From positions 73,629,665 through 73,693,664 of the forward strand of contig NC_084794.1 of the NCBI RefSeq assembly GCF_963169125.1: DNA of 64,000 bases. The letters are read 5' to 3'. The DNA is from Humulus lupulus (lineage: Eukaryota; Streptophyta; Magnoliopsida; Rosales; Cannabaceae). Positions 44,528-54,158 of this stretch are shown here, in pieces; position 1 is the stretch's first letter, and the number at the start of each line of letters is the position of its first letter. Made by a program: the position numbers and the translations under genes. Below the pieces are notes generated by a model. It made no database searches. It was not told the origin of the DNA and saw only the letters and a program-made list of their open reading frames with translations.

Positions 44528-47500
44528 TTACTTACCAAACAATTCCGGATACCGAGCTTGCATGTCCTCCTCCAACTCCCGCGTTGCCTCCCGTTCAGAA
44601 CTATTAGTCTATAGGACTTTGACTATCAGAATACTCTTAGACTATAATTCCTTCATTCCTCTATCTAGGATGCTAACCGGTCGTTCCTCGTAACTCAAGT
44701 CTTTCTGAAGTGCTATCGTATCATATTTGAGGACGTGAAATGGGTATGACACATATCTACGCAAAATTGAGATGTGGAACACATTGTGGCTATCTGCCAG
44801 AGTTGGCGGTAGGGCTAATCTATATGCAACAACTCCCACTTTGTCCTATATCTCAAAAGGACCTATAAACCTGGGACTAAGCTTGCCTTTCTTCCTGAAC
44901 CGCTTCACACCTTTCATAGGAGATATCTTTAAGAAGACTTGATCTCTCACTTTGAATTCCACATCACGCCGCTTGGCATCCGCATAACTTTTTCTGACAG
45001 CTCTGAGCAGCGAGCATACGCTTTCTAATCAACGCTACTGCTTCCTGAGCCTCTCTAACAGCTTCGGGTTAGTTTCCTTTCTCCTGCCTCGTCCCAATGT
45101 AAAGATGATCGACACCTCCTTCCATAAAGTAGCTCGTAGGGTGCCATCCCAATTGTTGACTGGTAGCTATTGTTGTAGGAAAATTCTATTAGCGGCAAAT
45201 ACTTATTCCATGATCCTCCGAAATCAAGTACACAAGCACGCAACATATCTTCCAAAATCTGTATAGTACGCTCGGACTGACCGTCTGTCTGAGGATGAAA
45301 TGCCGTACTAAGACTTAACTTGGTACCCATGACTTGCTGCAAGCTTCCCCAAAATCTCGATGTAAACATCGATCCTTTATCAGATACTATTGTCTTAGGA
45401 ATTCCATGTAGTCTTACTATTTCTTGAACATAAATGTTTGCGTATTGATCTGTTGTATATGAAGTCTTGATAGGTAGGAAATGATCTGACTTGGTTAATC
45501 TATCTATTACTACCCAAGCCAAGTCGTGCTGCTTATTCGTTCGTGGCAAACCCGTCACGAAATCCATGGCTATATCGTCCCATTTCCATTATGGATGCTA
45601 AGTGGTTGCAATAAGCCTGCAGGCCGCTGATGTTCTGCTTTCACTTGCTGGCATACTAAACATTTAGACACATATTTCGCTATATCTTTCTTCATTCCTG
45701 GCCACCAATACATTGCTTTAATGTCGTGAGTCATCTTGGTCGACCCTGGGTGAACTGAGTATGGGGTATTGCGCGCTTCTTCTAAAATCTTCATCTTAAT
45801 CCCTTGATCATTCGACACGCATACCCGATCCTTATATCTCAATAGCCCCTGTCCTGATATTGAGAAATCGGTGGCCTTGCCTTCTCTTACTGCATCCATA
45901 TGTACTACTAATGTGTCATCCTGCTCTTGCCCAATCCGTATTTTTTTTAACAGACTTGATTGAATGGACAAGCTAGCCAGCTTACCGATGACTACTTCTA
46001 TTCCGTCACTAATCAGCTCCTGCTGTAGCGGCTTTTCTAATCCAGCTAATGCCGCTAAACTTCCATAACTCTTCCTACTTAGCGCATTAGCAACTACGTT
46101 TGCCTTTCCTGGGTGGTATAGGATTTCGCAGTCATAATTCTTTACTAATTCTAACCACCTGCGCTGTCTCATGTTGAGCTCCTTTTGCGTGAAGAAATAC
46201 TTTAAGCTTTTGTGATCTGTATAAATCTCACATCGTTCTCCATAAAGATAATGACGCCAGATTTTCAACACAAAGACCACCGCTGCCAACTCCATATCGT
46301 GTGTTGGATAGCGTTGCTTGTACTCCTTCAGTTGCCTTGAGGCATAGGCTATCACCTTGTCATTTTCATCAGCACACAACCCAACCCTTGCTTCGACGCA
46401 TCGCAGTAGACTACAAACTTGTTGTTGGGTGTCGACACACAAAGTATTGGTGCTGAGCACAACTTATCCTTAAGCAACTAGAAGCTCTCTCCACACTTAT
46501 CAGTCCAGTTGAACCTCTGCTGTTCCTTGTTTAGGTTGGTAAGTGGAGTGACTATCTTAGAAAAACCCTCTACAAACCTCCGATAATAGCCTGCTAGTCC
46601 CAGAAAACTTCTTACCTCGAACGCATTCTTTGGTCTTGGCCAATCCTTCACAACCTCTACTTTAGTTGGATCTACATCAACTCCTTCCTTGGATACTATG
46701 TGGCCGAGGAATGCTACTTGTGAAAGCCAAAATTCGCACTTCTTGAACTTGGCGTAAAGTTGATGCTCTTTTAGTCGCAACAAGATCAATCTTAAATGTT
46801 CCTCGTGCTCGTCTTCGTCCTTTGAGTAAACCAAAATATCGTCGATGAACACTACGATGAATTTGTCCAAGTAATCCTTGAAGACCCTATTCATTAAATC
46901 CATGAATGCGGCTGGAGTGTTGGTAAGACCGAAAGACATAACTAGAAACTTGTAATGCTCATAACGAGTTCTAAAAGCTGTCTTAGGAACATCCTCTTCC
47001 AGTACCTTGAGCTGAAGATACCCGGATCGTAGATCGATCTTTGAAAACACGGTTGCTCCTCGAAGTTGCTCCTCGAAGGACGGTTTCTCCTCAAACAAGT
47101 CCTCAATCCGGGGTAGCGTGTACTTATTCTTAATCGTTACGTTATTCAGCTCGTGGTAATCTATGCACATCCGCATATTTCCGTCCTTCTTCTTCACAAA
47201 TAGAACCGGTGCTCCCCATGGTGAATGGCTCGGTCTAATGAATCCCAAGTCTAAGAGTTCTTGTAGTTTCGTTTTTAACTCCTTGAGTTCGGTAGGTGCC
47301 ATCCGGTATGGTGCCTTGGAGATAGGCTCGGTGCCCGGTACTAGTTCGATTGTGCAGTCAATTTCCTGAGTCGGTGGCAATCTTGGTAAGTCGTCAGGAA
47401 ATACTTCTAGAAATTCCTTTACAATGTGGACGTCTCCAACCTTTAGTGGTGTTTCCTTTACCACATCTGTGACGCTAGCTAAAAATGTGTGACATCCTTT

Positions 47501-47900
47501 TTCTATCATCCTCTGAGCTTTGAGAGATGAAATAAGTGGTGTGCATAGCCCTGAAACCTTTCCCATAAAGCATAGTCTCTAACTGTCAGGAGTCTCGAAC
47601 ATTACTTGCTTACGTCTGCAGTCGATGGTTGCGCCATGCCTTGCTAACCAATCCATTCCCAGTATCACGTCGAAGTCTTTGATCTCCAGTTCTATCAGGT
47701 CTCCTTCTAGTTCTACGTCCTCGATTTTGATCGATACGCCTCATACTATCTGTGATGATAGGACTATTTCACCCGAAGGCAATTCTGTTACAAACCTAGT
47801 TCTAAATCATTCACAAGGTTTGTCTAATTTTTCTATCATTCCTAACGAGATATATGAGTGAGTGGCTCCCGAATCAAATAATACAGAACATACATTATTG
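44528..47900 (-). pseudogene. Gypsy pol of element D: protease, RT, RNase H, integrase, chromodomain-like end
   Basis: In order down the minus strand: protease VLFDSGATHSYISLGMIEKL (about 47880); RT in a long open stretch 47566-46478 with [20 protein letters not shown] and [19 protein letters not shown]; RNase H and the integrase zinc domain 46460-45570 ([32 protein letters not shown], then H-H...CLVCQQVK); integrase core 45567-45055 (AWVVIDRLTKSDHFLP, VSDKGSMFTSRFW, HPQTDGQSERTIQILEDMLR); the tail VAYRLALPPTLADSHNVFHI with EERPVSILDRGMKEL; and a chromodomain-like end (ILIVKVL, EDMQARYPELFGK) stopping at 44528. Several stops and shifts separate these blocks (46461-46477, 45568, 45054-44840, and one near 44603). 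Confidence 0.92.
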
Positions 47901-49142
47901 AGGATAGGAATCTGACTTGTGACCACTTTATTGCTAGCGTCAACTTCTCCTTGGGTTAAGGCAAAGACCTTGGCAGGAATCATCTTGTTGTCCCTTTTTT
48001 CCTCTGTCTTGAGCTGGGGGCATTCTCTCTTCCGGTGTCCTTCCTGACCACAATTGTAGCATCCCTCGGTATTTGCACGGCACTCACCAGGATGTTTCTT
48101 TTGGAACTTAGCACATTGGAGGTATTCTACATAACCCGGTTTATTACCTCCATTGTTCATCCGTGCCCTTTTATTGTTATTGGACTGCTTATTGTCAAGA
48201 TGTCGTCTCTTCTGACCATTATTGTTGCTAGACTGATGGTTGTTGTTTCGACCATTCTAAGGCTGGCTTTGTTGTTTAGGCTCAGGCTTACTGACCTCCT
48301 ATTTACTAACATTCGACTGAAGCCTTTCTACTTCTATAGCCATTTCTAGAACATCGGCATAAGTTGTATTTCCCGGGTTTGCCAGCTTAACCCCTAAGTC
48401 CTCTGACGAACTTGGTAACCCTCAGAAAGTCAGTTGGAACTATCTCTGGTGCAAATTTGGCTAGTCGGTCGAACTACCGAGCATACTCTGCTACTGAGAA
48501 GTTCCCTTGCTTCAAACCAGCGAACTCCTCGACTTTTGTAGCGATGATAGCTGAGTTGTAGTACTTTTTGTGGAACAGCTCCACAAATCTAGTCCAAGTC
48601 ATGGTGGAGACATCGTGAGTCTGCTGAACTAAGTCCCACCATATTCTAGCATCCTTCTTAAGCAGAGACGAAACGCAGGATATGCGGTCCGCGTTGTCGA
48701 GATTCATGTGTGCTAGGATCGACTCTACATTTCTGAGCCATTCTTCGACCTCGAAGGGGTCTGTTGTCCCTTCAAAGTTCGGAGCGTGTTGCTTACGAAA
48801 CCGCTCGTAGATTGGCTCCATGTGCTGAGCTGGATATGGCGCATAGTTTTCCATTGCCCATCCCCCATAAGGACCTACTTGATGGGGTGCTGGAGCCATT
48901 TGCTGCGGTTGCGGCTGAGGCGAAGGTTGAGTCTGAGTTTGAGCCTGTAGTCGCTATTGCTGCAGTAATTCCTCAACTTGTTATCGTAGCCTGGCAATTT
49001 TTGCGGTGTTGTCAACCGACGGTGACGACGCACTTCGGTTAGTAGCAGTAGTGGTAGCATGCGCTCCCCTTCTGCGAACTGGAGGGGCTTCATTGCTCTC
49101 AGGAGCGACGTTGGAGGCATTGGCATTGGTGCAAGTAGACAT
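47807..49142 (-). pseudogene. Gag of element D
   Basis: The start is ATG 49142 (MSTCTNANASNVAPESNEAP). It continues with a Gln/Pro-rich linker, MENYAPYPAQHMEPIYERFR, the capsid segment FEGTTDPFEVEEWLRNVESI and ARIWWDLVQQTHDVSTMTW, FHKKYYNSAIIATKVEEF, and, after a degraded stretch (48470-48170), the zinc knuckle CYNCGQEGHRKREC (about 48065), which runs into protease as in the single gag-pol polyprotein of this lineage. Stops occur near 48980, 48475 and in 48420-48250. Confidence 0.88.
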
Positions 49143-49684
49143 TCTGAGCAGCATCTTCAGCGGAGTTCTAATAGTCGAGAAAAACATGTTAGAACTTACC
49201 CTAATTGGCTCTAAGGCAAAAACTTAATCTAAGCAAACATAACTCAGTACTCAGACCTATTAATTATGATTTCTTATGAAAAAGTTATATAAGCCTTCTT
49301 TATAATTAGGGTGTGTTTCTATACTTAGAAATACAAGCCATCTTTATTATTTTCTAAGTCTGTTTCTAACCACCCTATATGACTAAATACTTAAGCTCGA
49401 AACTCGTCATTGTTCCAAAGTTAACCATATTGACGGAGGGCTGGGATCAGTAAAATCATTCCCACTACTATGACCCCCTAAACTCTCAATATGGAACCTG
49501 GTCCATTGATTTGTATCCACCCTCACCGAACTTGGTCATTATTTATTATGATTGTAAAAAAAAAAATCAAACTCATACATGTCATTCAAAAATAACAATG
49601 ATATTTATTTGGAAAAAAGGTTTTCACTAAATACAATCATTAAAGAAAATATAATAAATAAAATAATAAAGAAACTAATCTATT
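49143..49684 (-). other. Spacer between leader ORF and gag, element D
   Basis: Non-coding, closely aligned with 7823-8370 of element A. Nothing else seen. Confidence 0.6.
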
Positions 49685-50280
49685 CTAAAAATCAGGATCT
49701 TCTACATTTGATCCTTCATCTAACATATCATCATCTATCTCCTCATAATTATCATTTTCGTGAGCCTCAAAATTTCCTCTAGGAAGATTCGTAAAGATTC
49801 TATTTTTTTTTCCTCTTTTGTGAATTGGAATTCCATCTTAGAGGTAAACCTAAGTATGCGAAAATAATATATCATAGCTACTGGTAATTCATCTTCATCA
49901 TCTATAGTCTCCCATATTTCTTCTAAAGTTGCAATTACAATAGGAAAATCTTTAATAAGTCTAATCACTAAAACATATTGCTCTGTTGCTCTCATCATGA
50001 TTTGTTTAGTTGCTTGGAGGTGACGTATCTCACTGTGGAATAACAGTAATCTCCGAGTGATTTTTTCTAGAACTCCTACTGTATTTCTTGGTTCTCTAAT
50101 TCTTTTCAAGGCCTTAATGGCTCGGATATCCTCATAGGTCAAGGCTCCATCCATTCTTAACTGAAAACATAAGGCTAAAACGTTAGCTAAACACATAAAC
50201 ATAATAACTAAAACATAAACACTTACATTGGCGGTTAGATTCGGAGCTTGAGCGTGTGTATCAAGGAGAACTTCATGTAA
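49685..50280 (-). CDS. Conserved leader ORF of Tekay family, second copy, function unknown
   Basis: Counterpart of the ORF at 8371-8948. Exon 1 (50280-50227) reads HEVLLDTHAQAPNLTAN, but its first codon is TTA where element A has ATG. The intron is 66 nt (50226-50161, GTAAGT...TTTTCAG). Exon 2 begins LRMDGALTYEDIRAIKALKR at 50160, with an ATG at 50154. Helical body: ITRRLLLFHSEIRHLQATKQ, EQYVLVIRLIKDF, LEEIWETIDDEDELP. An A9 run near 49806 shifts frame before the conserved acidic end (NLPRGNFEA ... EEIDDDMLDEGS ... DPDF, stop 49687-49685). It sits directly after the primer site and before gag. No family recognised. Confidence 0.55.
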
Positions 50281-50290
50281 ATGAACCGTT

Positions 50291-50302
50291 TCTCTGATAC
50301 CA
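50291..50302 (-). promoter_or_regulatory. Primer binding site, element D
   Basis: Minus strand TGGTATCAGAGA, two bases from the LTR: initiator-Met tRNA type. Confidence 0.88.
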
Positions 50303-51440
50303 ACTGTAAGGACCCAACTATTTCTTAGACCTTGGATCATTAAAACTAATACTACTTTGAAGAAAAACATACATAAGAAATAATCATAACTTTATTAAAA
50401 CTCCAAAATGTTGTACAACTTGCAATATAAATTATAAAATGTGGTATGTGTACCCATTGTTTAATAAAACATAAAACATAACTTTAATTATTTGTTCAAA
50501 ACTAAATGCGGAATTACAAAAGAAAACATTATTCAAAAACTGAAATAAACGTCAACCTCGATCGACTCGCAGCCCATTCATTCCATTCATCCTCAACACA
50601 CAAGTCAAGCCACCAAGAATCATTCCGCCTTCGTATCTAGTTTCCTGCATCACACTAAAAAACATAAAGGAGTAAGCCTAATGCCCAGCAAGGAAAATCT
50701 ACTAACAACATATAACATAAGACTATATCATAAACATATACTATAAAACATATATCATATAAGACTACAATGGCCATCATACTTCTTGGGGCTTGTTAAC
50801 TAAGCAAGTCATATGCCCATAGATTTGTGGGGCTTGCTAGCCAAGCAAGTCATATGCCCATAAATTATTGGGGCTTGCTAGCTAGACAAGTCATGTGCCC
50901 AAGGACTATAAACATACTATACATAACATAAACGTAACATAACTTAACATAAGCATAACATATCATATAAACATATAAAATCTATCATATTTTCCTTACC
51001 AAAGCCAGGATATTTGAGAACAAGAGCGGGATTAGAACACTCCTAAAACCAAAAGTAAGAATGGTGAGTTTCTAAAGAAAAAAGATGAAAAGGAAACTAA
51101 ACCATCAAAGAAGAAACTTACCGAGAAGAACCTTAAATCAAAGAACTTAAACACCTAACCACAAAACCATAAACAGAAGTTAAGATCTGAAAGAAACTTA
51201 AGGAAAAATAATGAATCATAAAGAATAGAACTTATGAATAATATTACCTTGGATGAACTAGAACCGATCTACACTTGAATATCGAAAACACACTTTATCT
51301 CACTACCCAAGTATTTATAAAGCTTAAGATGATAAAGCTTTTATCCCCAAAACCCAAGTGTATCACTCTATAGAAATCCTAGCAGCTTGAAGGCTTTGAA
51401 CATAGCTTGAAGAATGAGAGAAATGGCTGGGTACTAGTTC

Positions 51441-51450
51441 CTATTTATAG
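51441..51450 (-). promoter_or_regulatory. TATA box, element D 5' LTR
   Basis: CTATAAATAG on the minus strand. This is the promoter expected to drive element D. Confidence 0.65.
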
Positions 51451-51634
51451 AGTTCAAGGAATAAAAATATCTCATTTTTGGCTTGAATAAAATAATGAAT
51501 ATTAAATGAAAAATACTTGAATATTCGGTCAACAGATGCTTAAGACTCGGTCAAAAACGTTTAGAGGCAAGGCAAGAGGTTAAGGGATGAATCAAGCTCG
51601 GATTTCTTGGAGTTCGAAAAACCACTCCTAGGGC

Positions 51635-51748
51635 CGATATATCGCCCACCCTTGGCGATATATCGCCTGACCCTATATCCCGAGTGCTCGTGGTTTCGTT
51701 CGTGCGAAGTCAACGTATTTTCCTTATCTCTTGTGCTGCGATATATCG
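51635..51748. repeat. CGATATATCG palindrome cluster, element D 5' LTR
   Basis: Perfect copies at 51635-51644, 51656-51665 and 51739-51748. In the 3' LTR of the same element one is lost and one mutated. Confidence 0.85.
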
Positions 51749-52313
51749 CTTCTAAGGCTGCGATATGTCGGCATACGTAGATAATTTAAACGCGTTTTTG
51801 CATGAATTTAGGATAATTAGAGTTGATTAATCAGGTTTGACTGAGTAATACGTGATTCCAGCAAGTTCTGGAAGGGTCTAGAGCTTCTAGAGACTTCTAT
51901 TATTGAATTATCCATTTAAAATGCTTAAATCCTCAAATATATAAAATGCTTTAAAATGCTTCTAGAGACTTGTGACAAGTGTCATGTTCTTAATGGTTTT
52001 GGAAGATTCTAGAGTTTCTAGAACTTTCTTATATTTAAACTATAAATAAATATGATTATGACAAGTGTCATACTCTTAATGGTTCTATCTAAACCTTATG
52101 TTATAATTAAAATATTTCTATGACAAAAAATATTAATCAAACCTTATGTTATAATTAATATTTCTAAATTATCGGTTAAACTTATAAAATCCATAACTAT
52201 TGGTACGAGTGTCCTACTAAGTCCCGGTTTGAACCAAAAATCCATGAAATCTAAAATACTACAAACTACTACTAACTATCTAGCAAGCTAAGTAAACATT
52301 ATGGGACTCTACA

Positions 52314-52890
52314 TTGGCGTTGACTGTTCAACTTGCAAACATGAGGGTACATCGGGTCCTGGTGGACAATGGAAGCTCCGTAGACATCTTATATTGCCCA
52401 GCCTTAGAGAAGATGGGACTGGGTATCAAGAACCTAAAGCCCTGTAACACCTCCCTGTATGGGTTTATAGGAGACTCGATACAACCCCTGGGCACAATTG
52501 TGTTAGCCCTCACCATGGGAGAGCTACTCAGACAGACCACTATAATGACGAACTTTATCGTAGTAAACTGTTCCTCGGCCTTCAACGCGGTATTAAGGAG
52601 ACCCTCTCTGAGAGAATTGAAGGCGATAACTTCAGTATACCACTTTTCCATAAAATTCCCAACTCCTGGGGGGGGGGGGGGGGGCGAGCGTGAAAGGGGA
52701 ACAAAAAGAAGCAATGGAATGTTATAACACATCCCTTCGCACAGCCATGAGACCGCCATAACTTATTGCGATGGTAGTGCATGGGGGCACAAACCCGAGA
52801 GAATTCAACCCCAAAGTCAATGGGGAGATTAGAATCAATGGTTGTGCATACGCGCTTGAGAGGGAACATTAGGTAAAGCTCCACTTTTAG
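52314..52890 (+). pseudogene. Tat protease region of element E
   Basis: Retropepsin-like domain: LTVQLANMRVHRVLVDNGSS with the D-N-G active-site variant usual in this lineage (about 52365), then VDILYCPALEKMGL, LYGFIGDSIQPLGTIVLALT, TNFIVVNCSSAFNAVL and YHFSIKFPTPGG. A run of about 16 G (52669-52684) follows and shifts frame; the usual continuation is recognisable beyond it (ECYNTSLRTA, about 52714). No RT, RNase H or integrase follows, so most of pol is deleted. Confidence 0.85.
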
Positions 52891-53324
52891 TATGATAAAT
52901 CAATAGAGTTACCATAGTTAGCCCCCAAACAGCTATGAATTAGAGGGGTAACTTAGATGCCCTGATATGTAGTAAGAACATTGTCGCCGCAAATACCTAT
53001 GTACTCTCCTTATTTTTAATGAATATGTTTTTATTGGCATGTCACACTCCTCATTTACGTGAGCACGTTCCTAACTTTTGTGTACCTATCACCAATTGGA
53101 ATTATCAAAGCGCATGAGCAAAATGATCAAAGTGCCCGACGAGATAAATCTCGCCAACCACTTAGGGGGCAGGGTACACAGCCAAAAATGGTTCTAAAAG
53201 AGATCCTTATAAAAAAAATAAGGAAGAAAACCTTGCAAGGCATCTCTCGAGTTCACAAGGATTAGCTACCCTTATGAACATCAAGAGGGTCAAAAGGTCC
53301 AACAGGAAGAACCTCCTAATAAAG
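52891..53324 (+). other. 3' non-coding region of element E
   Basis: No gene. A T-rich segment (53005-53040, ATTTTTAATGAATATG) then an A-rich segment leads into the tandem repeats. It corresponds to the region after pol in Tat elements. Confidence 0.5.
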
Positions 53325-53660
53325 GTTGATACCTCCACGAGAGGAAAAGCCTCAGGAAGGGCCTCCTAGTATAGGCTGATGCCTCCACGAGAGGAAGAGC
53401 CTCCTAGTAAAGGTTGATGCCTCCATGAGAGGAAGAGCCTCTTAATAAAGGCTGATACCTCCACAAGAGGAAAAGCCTCAAGAAGAGCCTTCTAATAAAG
53501 GCTGATACCTCCACGAGAGGAAAAGTCTCAGGAAGAGCCTCCTACTAAAGGCTGATGCCTCCACGAGAGGAAGAGCCTCCTAGTAAAAGCTGGTGCCTCC
53601 ACGAGAGGAAAAGCCTCCTAGTAAAGGCTAATGCCTCCATGAGAGGAAATGCCTCAGGAA
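53325..53660 (+). repeat. Tandem repeats in Tat 3' region (38- and 50-bp units)
   Basis: About eight units with the core TGATGCCTCCACGAGAGGAA. Short units (38 bp) end AGAGCCTCCTAGTAAAGG; long units (50 bp) include an extra AAGCCTCAGGAAG segment. Tat-lineage elements are known for variable tandem arrays between pol and the 3' LTR. Confidence 0.9.
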
Positions 53661-54158
53661 GAGCATCCACCAATAAGCCTAGAACGGCCACCAAGCCGTC
53701 TAGCCAAAAAGGGTCCTAAAAGAGACCCTTGCAAAAATAGTACTATGCATAATGGTGAGAATGACGCTTCTCGCAAGAAATAATAAGCGCGTGCAAAAGT
53801 ATATAAAAGGATGAATAGAACCCAAAGGGTCAACATATCCTTATAGATACAATCAAGGTGCACCAAAGAGAGACCTATCGAACCCCTTCGTATGGGCTCC
53901 AAAAGGAACTCAAGCATGATAGATAAAAAAGTATAAAAAAAGACCTATCGAACCCTTTATTATGGGCTCAAAAGGACCTCAAACATAGAGGAACAAAAAC
54001 AAATGATCGCATATATATATATATATATACAGAAAAAAGGAGTTGCGATAATGTAGTAGGACTTATAAAAGTTCCAACAAAATAAAAAAAATGAATGATA
54101 GGTTCAAATGAGCATACAGCCAAATCAAATTTAATGATAATGTTGCAAAAACAAAATC
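53661..54158 (+). other. 3' region of element E between repeats and antisense ORF
   Basis: No gene. A second, looser repeat pair reads GAGACCTATCGAACCC with TATGGGCTC (about 53870 and 53938). A TA microsatellite lies at 54013-54030. Confidence 0.55.

Larger units (their letters stand above)
42575..52313 (-). mobile_element. Complete Tekay-like Ty3/gypsy element D
   Basis: A whole minus-strand chromovirus-type element: 5' LTR 50305-52313, Met primer site, leader ORF, gag, protease, RT, RNase H, integrase with a chromodomain-like end, polypurine tract and 3' LTR 42575-44491. Flanks TTGGT (42570-42574) and TTGGC (52314-52318) match at 4 of 5. The LTRs are near-identical except for three small indels, so insertion is relatively recent, though pol already has stops. 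It interrupts Tat element E. Confidence 0.95.
50305..52313 (-). repeat. 5' LTR of element D
   Basis: Plus-strand ends TGTAAGGACCC and GGGACTCTACA. 2009 bp. It has three CATATGCCC boxes (about 50784-50900), TATA at 51441-51450 and CGATATATCG palindromes at 51635, 51656 and 51739. Confidence 0.95.

Noticed and set aside
49735..50370. A single unspliced 211-codon leader protein reaching into the LTR
   Set aside because: In element A the same intron-like segment is 61 nt and would shift frame. The residues encoded by that segment and by the LTR part are not conserved, so the spliced model is preferred.
52328..52884. Minus-strand open frames opposite the Tat protease
   Set aside because: They are shadows of the protease frame, and the sense strand has clear retropepsin motifs.
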